Positions 24,321-36,900 of a stretch of 64,000 nucleotides of DNA are shown here, piece by piece. Every line of letters starts with the position of its first letter. Positions within the stretch are counted from its first letter, which is position 1. The stretch is taken from the NCBI GenBank assembly GCA_030737835.1, contig CM060850.1:13785272-13849271 (forward strand), written 5' to 3'. Under the pieces are notes generated by a model. The model saw only the letters and a list, made by a program, of their open reading frames with translations, was not told the origin of the DNA and ran no database searches. Source of the DNA: Acorus gramineus. Lineage: Eukaryota; Streptophyta; Magnoliopsida; Acorales; Acoraceae. Position numbers and translations under genes: made by a program.

Positions 24321-27190
24321 CGTTGGATTTGTGGGGTTCTTCAACTGATTTGGTTTTGAACGGTCAGGATTAGTGGTTTCTGTTGGGGGTCTTTGGTTTT
24401 GTGGGGTTGATTTTTTGTGACGAGATCTATGTTTGGAAAATATTGGTATTATGACCCTCTCTAGAAATGGGAACATTGAATTTTGTTTTCTATCGTCAAT
24501 AGAGCTTTGGTAGGTCTTAACAAGCACCCTAAAAAAACGTATTTGGATTATATACACTTATTTAGAGAATATATGCAGATATACAGTACAAATAAATCCA
24601 TACATTGTGGTATATCTAACAAAAAATTCTTAGTTCCCTACAAAACATGAGCCTAAATGTTTAAAGTATCATCTGAAAATAAGTTTGAACAATTTTTCAA
24701 GATTTTGTTGTTACAAGAATCAAACTTAATTAATCCATACTAACTTCTAAACACCTTTCAAAAAAAAAAAACACTCTTGAGGAAAAATGAAAAACAACTT
24801 TTCAATCAGTGTTATATAACGGGTTTAGACGACTATTGGACTTTTAAAGATTCTCATTTTGCAAGAATTATTGTTACCATCAAAATTACATGACACCACC
24901 AAGATAAACTGTTATAAACTTATAATACATACGAGACAAACTCAATTCACTTTTCAAAACAAAAACTTTACTTGCATGATAAGTTCACGCATAACTTAAA
25001 TATAACTCTTAAAAATATAAAACCAGCTATAAAAAAAAGCCAAACTTTGGGTTATTAATCACACAAACTAACATTTTCTTCAAGGTCTCACTGGTAATTA
25101 TTTTTGTGCACCCATTGTATGTTTACACAAGAACATTAAATGAGACAATGATGGGTCATTGCATGATATTAACTCATTTGTGGATGGAGATTAATTTTAT
25201 GATTTGACAAAGATGCCTAATGCCAGTATTGTTTTTTTAAAAATGCATTTTACATGTATAATAATCCAAACTGTTCATGCTATAATAGCTTAACTATTTT
25301 GATCCTATTATAACTATGTGAGATTGTGTTGATAACTTGATATCAAGAGATATCAAGTTTCTAGCTATTGATGAACCTCAAATCCCATGAGAATAGCTTT
25401 TATGTATCTCCCAAACAAAATTTGGATATCAGAAGAAATTGAATAAAGTATACATACATTAACTACAATAATAGTAATTGTATTAATAAAAAAAAGAATC
25501 CCACTCTTATTAATCGTGTTTAGGGGTGTTAAAGAAAACCATGTAAAAATAATCATTATATTGATGAAATTTAATTAGAAAATTGAACTTGTTCTTAATA
25601 ATTGTGTTTAGTTTATTCCCCCAAAATTTCTAATATAAACCGGTATTTAAAATTTATTTTCAATTTGAATATGAAGTCAATATTATACGTCCCAAAATTT
25701 AAGATATTTTATCTAAAATATCAGTTACATTATGAAACTCAATATGTGATGTAAAAAAAAAATTGAAAATATAAAAGGGTTTTTGTGTATATACACTTCA
25801 AATATACGATATTCATTTTTATTATTACAAACATTCTATTTTATTTCAAAAGTTTAAATTTTTTGTATATTTATCAGTGTAGTTAAATTTTCTTATCTTT
25901 TTTTAGTATAAATATGTTCATTAACACCATCCAGTTATGCAGAATGACTAAAATATCCTTATTTTCTTTTCTTATGGAAAATATCTTAAAATTTGTTGAG
26001 ATGAATTAACTAAAGTAACACATCTCACTGTATATTTTATAAAATTTGTTGATGATTCTCCAGGGCTCTGAATATAATGAAAACTGTAATCTAATTAAAA
26101 ATAGATTTCTCAACCATCCCTCTTCTCTCTTACAATAAACAAAGATGGATAAAAAAACCCATTTGTAATCAGTGGCGGAGCGTCGGCGGGCTGTGGCCCA
26201 GGCCCCATGCGTCGTTAATAATTGATGAATGGTTTTTTTTTTTGTTTTTTTTTTTTTTTTATGAGTTTGGAAATTTAGTTGAAAATTTTGTATTTACTTG
26301 ACATGGCTAAAAATGAAATAAAAAAAAAGAGCCATGTGGATCAAAGTCCCTGAATTGATGGGTGGGTTTAAAATTAGAATTTTTTTTTTTTTGAACGAAA
26401 CAGTAGACATTTGCCTTAATTTTATTCAAAGAAGCAAGATGCTCAAAACATGAAATATTATAAGAGATTCGTATACCAGAACCCATTAGGAAGGGAAAAG
26501 TAGAAGATATATCTAGTCCCCTCCCTAATCACGTATCTCTTGATAAACAAAATAGCTTACTCCTCGATACAAAGCAAACCGAGACACTTCTCGCTCCCGT
26601 ACAACACATGCCTCAATTCTTTATTGCATGCATGACCATCTCCCACACAGAATTAGAAAATGTCATATTCAGTTCTATTTGCATCTTGACTAGCATTCAT
26701 ACATTTGATTTTTTGAAGTACCAATCTTTTAGAGAAAATGAAATTTATGCTCATATGAAATAAATGCTTATAATAATTTATATTTTCTATGATAGTGTAT
26801 ACGGAAATAATGAAATATATATATTGAATTTGTCAATTTTATATACCGTGTTAGACATGAGAATGCAAATATGACTGCAAAATAGATTGAGTACGGTATA
26901 AGTGCCAATCGAAAATGGATTTGGAGTCGTGGATATTCTTTATAAAAAAAATATAAAAAGTTTTGTTTTCAAGGGAACATTGGTAGTTGGTTTTGAAGGA
27001 TTGAAAAATCACTGATTTGACCTTTTGTTTTAATAAATTTTTTATTTTATTTTTTTATGATCGTAAATTATTCCCCATCACTAAATGTAGGCAAAGGAGA
27101 AAGAAATATTTTATTTGAGTCGTCATTATCAAATTGTTTTAATTTTGTTTTAACTTTATACACTTATAATTATTTTTTATCTTACTCTAA
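24321..27190. other. Intergenic spacer with transposon debris
   Basis: No gene is recognised. CAGTGGCGGAGCG at 26171 resembles a hAT terminal repeat, but a matching right end was not found. From about 26383 a T tract followed by sequence containing TTTTATTCAAAGAAGC looks like the minus-strand 3' end of a LINE (compare 48642 and 49506), extending to about 26640 without coding content. Confidence 0.4.
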
Positions 27191-27420
27191 GGGTGCGCTT
27201 GGATGTGAGGTTAAAACTCTGATATTCTAAAACTCTTATGTTTCAAACTCAGCTTTTGAAAAGCTATGTTTTATTAGATTTTTAACCGTAATATTTTTTA
27301 ACCTAAAAAGAAATATTGTGGTTTGAAAAGCTAAACACTGAGAATGTTTTTGGATTTGAGTTTCAGAATCTTTAGCTTTTCAAACGCAGAATCTACTTAA
27401 ACTCATATCCAAATAGACCA
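27191..27420. mobile_element. Harbinger-type MITE (230 bp) flanked by TAA
   Basis: The left end GGGTGCGCTTGGATGTGAG pairs with the right end CTCATATCCAAATAGACC (inverted: GGTCTATTTGGATATGAG). TAA lies on both sides (27188-27190 and 27421-27423), the 3-bp duplication of PIF/Harbinger elements. No coding capacity. A related copy is at 43182-43428. Confidence 0.65.
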
Positions 27421-27423
27421 TAA

Positions 27424-28245
27424 GTCTCTTGACCCTATAGTCCCCTTTATAATATAAGCGGATAGAAGACTGAAGAAAAAATTGCCTGTGACAGTGGATA
27501 AAAGAGAAAATGAACCTAAAAAAGAAATTAAAGTGAAACAGGAAAAGAGATTGACTTAGATGTAGGCTCTGTTTAGGAGCGCATTGCACTTGGGGTGGAG
27601 TCAAGAGGACGCTACCACTCACACAAACGGCCCGTAGAGTTTTATTTCCAATATTAGGGTGAAACAATATCAAAATGTGTTCGGTCTTTTTAAATTAATA
27701 AAAAAAAAACTCTTTTTAATGTATTTTTTAAAACCAACACCGTTTTTTTTGTTTTATGTAATTATGTCACATGTGGTGTGATTATGTTGATCTATGAATT
27801 GGGTCAGGGGAGGGGCATCTTTTATTTTATGAAGTTTTTTTTAAAATTTTTTGTTGTTTTCAAGATATCTTTATTATTTTTTTTTAGTTTTCAATTTAAG
27901 ATAAATTATGTATTTTTCAAAAAAAAAATTACTCCTACATCATCTTCAGTCTCTTTCTTCATTTATAATGAATAATTAAATATATATAAAATATAAACAA
28001 AGTATGAGAAAGATAATAAATCTAAAATTATAGAGAAAATATATGTAAACTGAATTTTAAACAATAATTTGATTCCATATCTAGTTTCACATTAGTGAAT
28101 TTATCTTACATATAATAATGTATTTCTCTATCAAAATTCATTATTTAATTTTGAAAATCTTGCATATTACTAAAAAAAAATCAATCCAAATTCAATAATG
28201 ATGATTTTTTTTTTTTTCGGGATCACCTAGGGGCTCACGTTCAAT
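27424..28245. other. AT-rich spacer left of the MULE-like element
   Basis: No gene is seen. Two small open frames (27380-27673 minus, 27778-27975 plus) are low-complexity F/K/L-rich translations of AT-rich DNA and are not called. Confidence 0.4.
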
Positions 28246-28470
28246 AATGTTTTAGGGGGCTGTTATTACAACCCCTTCTATTAGAACCCCACCCCATGGA
28301 CCAAACCCACCCCCCAAATTTTTTGAAAACTAATCCCACCTCTACATATATTCCCAATTGAGAAACTCCAAACCCACTCCCTACAAATTTTCATCTCTTT
28401 TGTTCCTTACCCTCCTCCCTCTTCACCATTTCCACTCTCCCTCTTCATCTAGCATTTTCACCCTCCAGCC

Positions 28471-28925
28471 ACTACAAGAAAATAGGGCATTAGCTACGAC
28501 ATATTGCGTAGCAAACGCCTGTATTTTCGTAGCAAAAAGCCTTTGTCTACGAAATCATTTCGTAACTATTATGGTTGCAACTGCCTCGTATGGGAAAATC
28601 TTTTTCTACAAAAATTTAATTTCGTAGCAAAATATTTTGCTACGAAATTATTGCGTTGAAAAAGGTCATTTGTCGCAGCAAAATGTGAGCTTTTACTACG
28701 AAATAAATTTCGCAGCTAAAAGTATACAAATTAATATAAAAAAAATATAGACATTTCACCTTCTGCAATGAAATTATATTTTCACAACAAAAGATAACCT
28801 TTTGCTACGAAAATATTTCACGGCTAAAAGTGTGCAAATTTGTTAAAAAAAATATATAGACCCTCCCTACGAAATATTTTGTAGGAAAAGGCAACTTTTC
28901 ATATAAAAATTCTTTTTGATTTCTT
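28471..28925. mobile_element. CACTA-like terminal and subterminal repeats (partial)
   Basis: CACTACAAGAAAATAGGGC at 28471 has the form of a plant CACTA (En/Spm) terminal repeat. It is followed over about 450 bp by repeated TTGCTACGAAAT and CGTAGCAAA words on both strands, the usual subterminal architecture. No opposite TTCTTGTAGTG end was found, so this is a one-ended remnant, or its partner lies outside or was lost. Confidence 0.6.
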
Positions 28926-29529
28926 TAAATATTTTATATTACAATTCAATGAATATTTAATGATAACAATAATATTAAAAACAATCTATGTTTTTAATAA
29001 ATTACAAATTGTTATAATATCTTTTAAAAGAAAATATAACAATAAGAGACTCAACTGAAGGATCTAATGGCAGTGAAGGATCTCTAGAATAGTAGGCTCT
29101 CCCTCAACAGTGGACTGGAACTGCGACTACAACTATCGTCGCTCCTCCATCTCTCTCTACAAAATAGAATTTAACAAAAATAAAATAAAATAAACATCTG
29201 AATGTAAAATCCTTAGGATAACAGATCGAATTTTATGAATGGATGAAAGGTCTCTTAAGCCTTCAAACAAGAAGTGCTTCAGCAATTTCATAGGTCAGTT
29301 GGATGGGTCACCAACTACTTCATTTCACTAACGAAATCAATACCAAAGGTTTTTAGAGACCACGTAAAAGTGTGCTTAGTCTATATATTTAGAGAGGCTT
29401 CCTTGTCATAAGATTGGACATTGCATTACTACTCAATAACTTGATAAGCAGTTCAAAGAAGAAAATAAGCGTGCATCATTTCATGTATAACTTGAATTCC
29501 ACTTTTCCTAATTGAGTGAACTGTCAACA
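28926..29529. other. Interior of the MULE-like element, left of the retrotransposon
   Basis: About 600 bases with no convincing open frame. Less AT-rich patches (29040-29160 and 29215-29400) could be exon or captured gene fragments, but I cannot identify a protein. Confidence 0.35.
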
Positions 29530-29797
29530 TAACCTGTTATATATGTGTCACTTTTTGGCCTATTGGCAACCATTGGAGCATTTTTAGCAGTTTTAAAATT
29601 TTTGTGTTTTTCGATCGGAACCGCATAATTTTGGACTGTTAGCTATCGTCCGAGTTAGAGGACTCCGATTGAAAATCTAACTGCATATTATGTGTCCTGG
29701 TGCCGTTTTAAGCCACTCATGAAAATTTCATCGAATTCCGGCATCGTTTCCAAAAATTTCACAGTTCCGGGGCGTATCCGGGTTTTTAAGTCACACA

Positions 29798-29806
29798 CTA
29801 TATAAG
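29798..29806 (+). promoter_or_regulatory. TATA box of the 5' LTR
   Basis: CTATATAAG is followed by a CT-rich leader. The equivalent site in the 3' LTR is CTATATAAG at 37722-37730. This is the expected RNA polymerase II promoter of the retrotransposon, with transcription likely starting about 30 bases downstream. Confidence 0.7.
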
Positions 29807-30122
29807 AGTGGGATCTAATTTTCGAGTTACTATTCATCATCCCTACCACTTTCATTTTCTCTCTCCCCTCTCTCTTTTTCTCACTTTTGAGCCCCCTAGA
29901 CCCCTCAAACCAAGAAACCTAAAGCACGGAAAGTGTAGATCGGGTCCCGATCTACACTCCGGTGTTTTCAAATACCGATTCCGGCGATCCTAGCCTCCCC
30001 GACCTCCCCTCTCTCTCCTCTGTTTCGGGCCATTTCAAGGGCCGTGATAGATCGGGGCGTAAGAGAACCGTTGGGAAAGGTTTCGGCGCGTGGAGAGCAA
30101 CCGGACTTCGCTCCCCCCCTTG

Positions 30123-31051
30123 GTAAGATCATTTTCCTCTCTTTTCTTGCATAGATGTATGCTAGGGAGGTGGATCTAGGGTTGGGTGGTGGTCGGAGGC
30201 GGTGGGTGGCCGTCGGGAGCAGTGGGAGGAGGTTGGAGGCCGTTGGAGGCTTTCGGGTGGTGGTGGAGGTGCTCGAGCAGTGGCAGGCCTTGTCCCGAGC
30301 AGCAGGCAGCAGCGGCAGTGGCTCAGGCAGCGCACAGGCTGGGCGCGCTCGGGTATGCGTGCGCGCGGGTGTGCGCGGGTGTGGGCGAGGAGCTGGTCGT
30401 GCTGGGTGCCCTGGGTGGGCTGGCAGTGCTGGCGTGTGGGCTGGTGGCCTCGGGCAGCTCAGGCGCAGGGGCTGGCAGGGCGCGTGCGTGCGCGCGAGCG
30501 TGCGCGCGGGCGTGCACTCGGCGGGGAGAGCTGGAGGCCAGCTAGGCGGGTATGCGCGGGGAGCTGTGCGCGAGGTGCTGGCCGGAGCAGTGGTGGTGCG
30601 TGCGCGAGGTGCTGGCCGGGCAGTGGTGGTGCGTGCGCGAGGTGCTGGCCGAGGCAGTGGTGGTGTGTGCGTGGGGTGGTGGCCGAGGGCAGTGCGCGTG
30701 GGAGGGCGTGCAGGGTGCGCGCGGAGGGCGCGGTGAGGCGGCGGTGGTGCGCGCGAGGCGCGGCGAGGCGGCAGAGGTGCGCGCGAGGCGCGGCGAGGTG
30801 GCGAGGTGCGCGCGGGGTGCGTGCGGGGCGAGGCCGCGCGCGGGGGCGTGCGGGGTGCTCGCGGGCCGGCGCAAGGCGTGCGGGGTGCGTGGGCTGAGGC
30901 GCGGCGGTGCACCCGGGCGGTCGGGTGGCCGTGCGGGTGGTTGCCGGCCGTGCGGGTGGTTGCCGGGGGTGTTGGGTTTTGTTTGGGGTATTTATTTGTG
31001 TATTTAATGATATTGTGGATTTATACTTACCAGTTAATACCTGTCTTGCAG
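30123..31051 (+). other. GC-rich, CpG-dense LTR block bounded by splice-like sites
   Basis: The block begins at a consensus-like donor (TTG/GTAAGA) and ends at an acceptor (CTGTCTTGCAG). The same pair is at 38043 (TTG/GTAAGT) and 38985 in the 3' LTR. Between them lie about 830 bases of extreme GC and CpG content with tandem repeats of about 32-34 bp (GAGGTGCTGGCC near 30570, 30608 and 30641; GCGCGAGGCGCGGCGAGG near 30750 and 30780). It may be a spliced intron in the leader RNA. Confidence 0.5.
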
Positions 31052-32514
31052 ATCTCGACGGACGGTCGCGCGTCGACCCGATTTCCGGTGAGTGGGACAA
31101 CCCAACCCAGTTTGGGAGGCGCTACATGCTTTGGGCGTGTACCGTCCTCCCCTGGGGCTTATAGTTGTATTAATTATTGTTATAATCCATGTAAGCATGA
31201 TGTGTGTGTAGAATTGCATGCCACCCTAGATTGTGTGATAGGGACTTGCACCCTTAGGATTGTGCATGAGCCGTGCATCCTGCCACCTCGCTATCATGCT
31301 AGGAAAGCCCGACCTGTGCATGCGTCCTATTAGTTTGGTTTATTTAATTAAATGCGAACTGTAATAATAGATAGCATGCTTAGGGAATATAAGGGGGCCT
31401 TGCGAGGTTAACATTGAGACCCGGGTTAGGGTACTCCGTGTTCCTCGTTTGGTTGTCGGATGTCCTACATCGGGACCTCAGGTTACCCTCCCAAGGTCTC
31501 TTTTCCCCTCCTTGTCTTATTTATTTCCCCGCATCCTGGTTATGCGCGCTGGTGGAATTCTGAGGAATTCGAGACATTAGAGTTGTAGAGTTGTGCTGTC
31601 AGCGGATCCGAGTGGATCATATGCGATGGATAGGCTGTTCTGTTCCCTTCGTCGGATCCGGGTAGAGACTACCTCAGCGTTAGACAGGTTGTCCCGTGCA
31701 GGGGCTCCCATTAGTAGGCGCCTCCTGATTTGGTGAAGGACTGCGCTGAACATGGGAGTGGCCAAACGACCTACGGAGTGAGGAGAGACTATCGGTGGAC
31801 CAAGGGTGACCAACAGCCTAGTCAGTCCCAAGAGCCTAGGTCACCTGTTGAGAGGTGAGGGTGAGGGTATGGTGGGCCGGCGATGCGACGACCCACAGGA
31901 TTATGTATGGATGATTATCAACCCGCTAAGTCCCAACATCCTAGGTCACCTGTTGAGGGTGAGGGTGAGGGTGAGGGTATGGGGTTCGGCGATGTAACGA
32001 ACCCCCGGATTGTGATATTATGCCACTTGTGGCTTATGACTTGCTTAAATGTGGTTAATATGAACTGTATGCATGGGTTGTGCTATTCACTGAGCGTGTG
32101 GCTCACCCCTCGCATATTGTCTTTTCAGTGATCTCTGAGGGAGGAGCTTCCCGAGCGACTACACCAGTAGAGGAGTAGCGCCGCGTCCCACGAGTTTTGA
32201 GGCCATCAGCACCCTTCTTTCTGTTGTATGTATATATTCTGTGCTTGGGCACCTAGTTGGATTATGTATGGATTTTTATTTGTGTATATATTTGGACATG
32301 TTGGCTCTCACAGGACTTATGATTGTGTATCGAGTCTGTAGTATGTTTTGACTACAGACTCAGTCTTTTTAGCTTCCGCATTTGGTGTATATATTATGTC
32401 AGCCCCGCTTTTATCTGTGTTGTTGTTTGTGGTATATTATTGAACTCTTGTTACTGATATCATATATACACTTGCCGCGTCCCGGGGACGGCCGCCCTGG
32501 GGCGTGACAAAAGT

Positions 32515-32526
32515 TGGTATCAGAGC
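32515..32526 (+). promoter_or_regulatory. Primer-binding site, initiator tRNA-Met
   Basis: TGGTATCAGAGC lies five bases after the 5' LTR. It is the standard sequence complementary to the 3' end of plant initiator methionine tRNA, used to prime minus-strand DNA synthesis. Confidence 0.92.
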
Positions 32527-32629
32527 CTGGTCCTGTCAGAGCCAAGTGTCTTCCTTTTCATAGAGATGAGTCCTAGGATTTCTATATGCGTATTCTGATC
32601 CTAGTGTCTGGTTTTCTTAGGTTGCTGAT

Positions 32630-33916
32630 ATGCCTCCTCGCAGAGGACGACGCGGACGTGGTCCCTCTCGACCCTTGGAGGTCTCCGGACCTGCCAGAGT
32701 CGAGGATGTTATTGGTGAGTCCTCAGCCGAGAGGTCAGGACCAGTGCAGGAGCCTCCTGCCTGGGAGCGCGCGTTTGCGCGGTTGGCAGATTTGGTAGAG
32801 ACCCAGACGAGGGTGTTGGCAGATCAGGCGCGGGATATTCTGGAGTTGCGGGCGGCCCGCGAGGCAGTTCCGCAGGTTCCCCTGGTGGCCGATCCACCCG
32901 TGGTGCCAGATATACCCCCAGTCCCCGTGGTGGAGATTCCGGCGGCCAGAGTTCAGGATCCGCAGGAGAGGGAGGTAGGGCTAGAGGCTGCAGCGAGGGT
33001 CCAGCAGAGTGGACTCTCAGCCTTTCTGAAGCTCCACCCTCCCGAGTTCCAGGGTCAGACAGAGGACCCCCTTGCTCCCGAGAGATGGTTGATGGAGGTG
33101 GATACCATCTTCTCGACGATGCTTTGCACAGACCGCCAGAGGGTCTCCCTGGCTGCGTTTATGCTGAAGGGTAGCGCCGCCGAGTGGTGGGCTACTAGAT
33201 CAGTGGACCTCCCAGAGGGACTGGAGCAGCTCACATGGGCGGGATTCAGGGGATATTTCTTGGAGGAGTATTTCCCCTTCTCGACGCGACAGATAGTGGA
33301 GCGGGAGTTTGAGCAGCTGACTCAGGGCACTATGTCCGTCGCTGACTACTCCACGCGGTTCACGAGGCTGTCCGATTCGCTCCAGCTCTGGTGATGGACG
33401 AGGTGTCGAGGTGCCGTCGGTTCGAGCTCGGTCTCAGCAGTGCCATCCGAGTGCACGTCACCTCCCAGGCTTTCACGAGGTTCTCCGACTTAGTCTCGCG
33501 GGCGAAGACAGTCGAGAGAGACCTCGGGATCCAGGTGCGGGCTCCGATCCCGTCGACAGACCAGAGGCCACCCAGAGGTCAGGACAGAGGGCAGCGGAAG
33601 AAGAAGAGGGCCCGCTTCGAGCAGTCAGCGGCTCCCTCTTCCAGCAGATGTGGTGCCAGCGCGAGGCCCAGCACCCATCGCAGCCGTGCCGGTCCAGTCG
33701 AGGCGGCCAGAGACGAGGCGCTGTTATCACTGTCAGCGCGTCGGGCATATTCTGTATAATTGCCCCGACGCTGGCCGACCCGCAGTGATGCCCCAGCAGC
33801 AGCAGTTGCAGTTGCAGCAGGCCGTTCCAGCAGCAGTTCCAGCAGCAGCAGCCTCAGCGCCAGCCGCAGCAGCAGCCTCAGCGTCAGCAGCAGCAGCCAC
33901 AGGGTGGCCGTGCTGA
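32630..33916 (+). pseudogene. gag: gag of the chromovirus (broken)
   Basis: Starts MPPRRGRRGRG, with the retrotransposon gag core around FLKLHPPEFQG, DPLAPERWL and AAEWW, and a CCHC zinc knuckle (CYHCQRVGHILYNC, about 33718-33765). It packages the element RNA into cytoplasmic particles. The frame closes at 33394, continues in another frame from about 33391 to about 33640, then returns to the first frame for the zinc knuckle, so at least two frameshifts are present. The end is a CAG-type low-complexity stretch (Gln/Ala-rich). Confidence 0.88.
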
Positions 33917-33986
33917 TCAGAGGAGGCAGCCAGCGCAGCAGGCGAGGCGTGCCCCTGCTCCTCAGCCTCAGTTCGTCCAGGGCCGA

Positions 33987-36900
33987 GTGGCAGCGCTTTC
34001 AGCAGAGGAGGCCCAGGCATCCGGCAGCGTGGTCAGAGGTATTGTTCAGATCTCCCAGCTTCCTGCTTATGTGCTATTTGATTCCGGAGCCACCCACTCG
34101 TTCGTGTCTCCTGCTTTCGCGAGACGGACGGGTGTGGCGTCCGCTCCTCTAGATGCTGTGTTAGAGGTGGCATTGCCCGTGGGAGACCGGATTCTCCTCA
34201 GTTCAGTGTACCGAGGATGTACGGTGGAGATCGCGGAGCACGAGTTCCCGGTAGAGCTGGTGGAGCTTGCGATGGCGGATTTTGATGCCATCCTGGGGAT
34301 GGATTGGCTAGCAGCTAGTCATGCCAGCATCGACTGTTTCGCCAAGTCGGTGTCGTTCCACCTTCCTGGTCGGAGGTCTTTCCAGTTCGTGGGCGATCGA
34401 GACGTAGCTCCTTTGGGGTTCGTGTCGTCCATGCAGGCGTGGAGACTCCTTCAGGGTGGATGCGAGGGCTTTCTGGCTTATATTGCTCTGGAGGATGCAC
34501 CGCTGCGGGCAGATATCAGTCAGACTCCAGTCGTGGCAGAGTTTCCCGAGGTTTTCCCCGACGATCTTCCGGGATTACCGCCGGACCGCGCGATTGAGTT
34601 TGAGATCAATCTGCTTCCGGGGACCGAGCCGGTTTCGAGGGCTCCGTACCGGATGGCTCCCGCAGAGCTGAGGGTGCTGAAGGAGCAGTTGGAGGAGTTG
34701 CTGGAGAAGGGCTTCGCACGTCCGAGTGTGTCTCCGTGGGGAGCCCCTGTCCTGTTCGTCCGGAAGAAGGACGGTTCACTGCGGCTGTGTATTGATTACA
34801 GGCAGTTGAATAAGCGGACAGTGAAGAACAAGTACCCGTTGCCGCGGATCGACGATCTGTTTGACCAGCTCAGGGAGCGTGCGTCTTTTCCAAGATCGAT
34901 CTCCGCTCGGGGTACTACCAGTTGAAGATCCGGGAGTCAGATATTCCGAAGACGGCCTTTCGCACCCGGTACGGGCACTACGAGTTCAGAGTACTGCTGT
35001 GCGGGTTGACGAACGCGCCGGCGGCCTTCATGGATCTGATGAACCGGGTATTTCGACCCTTCCTCGACTCCTTTGTGGTAGTATTCATCGATGACATATT
35101 GGTGTACTCGAGGAGTCTGAGGAGCACGCTCACCATCTCGCACTGTTTTGGAGACTTGGCTGGACATCAGTTGTTCGCCAAGTTCAGCAAGTGCGAGTTC
35201 TGGTTGGAGCGGATGGCCTTTCTGGGCCATGTGATTTCCGGTGAGGGTATAGCTGTGGACCCGGAGAAGACGCTCGCCGTGTCGAATTGGCGTCGACCGT
35301 CGAACCCCACTGAGATTCGGAGCTTCTTGGGCTTGGCGGGTTATTACAGGAGGTTTGTGGAGGGTTTCTCCAAGATAGCCGTTCCTCTTACCCGCCTCAC
35401 TCGGAAAGACGTTCGGTTCGAGTGGTCCCCTTCTTGTGAGGAGAGCTTCCAGGAGCTGAAGCGAAGGCTCACCTCAGCGCCAGTTCTTACCCTTCCATCT
35501 GGGAGTGGTGGGTTCGCAGTATACACAGATGCATCGCAGTTGGGTGTGGGTTGCGTCCTGATGCAGCACGGTAAGGTGGTGGCTTACGCGTCTCGTCAGT
35601 TGAAGCCCCATGAGCAGAACTACCCCACCCATGACCTCGAGTTGGCTGCGATCATATTTGCGCTGAAGATGTGGAGGCATTATCTCTACGGAGAGGAGTT
35701 CGAGCTCTTTACTGATCATAAGAGCTTGACATATCTGCAGTCTCAGCCGGAGCTCAACATGCGACAGAGGCGTTGGGTTGAGTTCCTTACAGACTATGAC
35801 TGTGACATCGCTTACCATCCGGGTAAGGCGAATGTCGTTGCAGATGCGCTCAGTAGACAGCCCCTGGGCATGGCCGCCCACATGGCTGTCCGTCGTTGGA
35901 GGCTTCTGGAGGAGGCCGCTTGCTGGATCAGTGTTCGGGAGACCCCTGCGGGTGGCTTTTGGCTAGGCTGGTGGTGCAGCCGGTTCTTCTCGACGAGATC
36001 CGCACGGCTCAGGCTCAGGACCCGCATTTTATAGTCCTTTCTGAAGGCGTCGCCCGGGGCGAGCGCCAGGACTACCAGATTCGTGCAGACGGGATCCTGA
36101 GATTCAGAGGCCGAGTGTGCATCCCCGACGACGCAGAGCTGAGGCGGAAGATTCTGGACGAGGCCCATCGCTCGAGGTACACCGTGCACCCTGGTGGCAC
36201 GAAGATGTACAGGGGCCTTCGTCGCGGCTACTGGTGGCGCGGGATGGAGACAGATATTGCCAGATTTGTTGCCCGATGCCTAGTATGCCAGCAGGTGAAG
36301 TCGGAGCATCAGCGCCCTGCGGGGAAGCTGCAGTCCATTGAGATCCCTCAGTGGAAGTGGGAGCAGATCACCATGGACTTCGTCTCGGGTTTGCCGAGGT
36401 CACGCTCGGGTCGCGATGCCATCTGGGTGATCGTCGACCGGCTGACGAAGTCTGCTCATTTCCTCCCCATCCGACTCACCGATTCTCTGGACACCCTGGC
36501 GCAGTTATTCGTCTCCGAGATTGTCCGACTCCACGGCACTCCAGTCAGTATCATCTCTGATCGAGACGCGCGTTTCACTTCGAGGTTCTGGCGTAGCCTC
36601 CAGCACGCCCTTGGTACGAACCTCCACTTCAGTACCGCGTTTCATCCTCAGACGGACGGCCAGTCGGAGAGGACGATCCAGACCCTTGAGGACATGCTGC
36701 GGGCCTGTGTGCTCGATTTTGGGGGCAGTTGGGAGAGGCACCTTCCGTTGGTGGAGTTTGCCTACAACAACAGCTATCATTCGAGCATCCGGATGGCTCC
36801 CTACGAGGCACTTTATGGCCGCAGCTGCAGGTCCCCCCTGTGTTGGGATGAGGTCGGAGAGCGCCAGCTAGAGGGGCCAGAGATCATTCACCAGACCTCC

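Larger units (their letters stand above)
29535..32509 (+). repeat. 5' LTR (2975 bp)
   Basis: Nearly collinear with the 3' LTR, with scattered substitutions and small indels. From the left it contains a TATA box, a CT-rich leader, a CpG-dense GC-rich block (about 30160-30985) between splice-like sites, a short GAGGGT-type repeat (31858-31985) and an AT-rich end. Long open frames on both strands in the GC block reflect base composition and are not genes. Confidence 0.95.

Noticed and set aside
24012..24557. 181-aa minus-strand frame upstream of the DsbA-like gene
   Set aside because: It overlaps exon 1 in another frame and has no domain; the exon 1 frame with CPWC is the real one.
29968..31333. 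Long open frames on both strands in the 5' LTR (up to 314 aa), with equivalents at 37954-39271
   Set aside because: They lie in the GC-rich LTR block where stop codons are rare in all frames; the translations are Ala/Arg/Pro/Gly low complexity and overlap on opposite strands.
31858..31985. GGTGAGGGTGAGGGT stretch as an interstitial telomere
   Set aside because: The unit is GAGGGT-like, very short, and present at the same place in both LTRs; it is part of the retrotransposon and does not match the plant telomere repeat.
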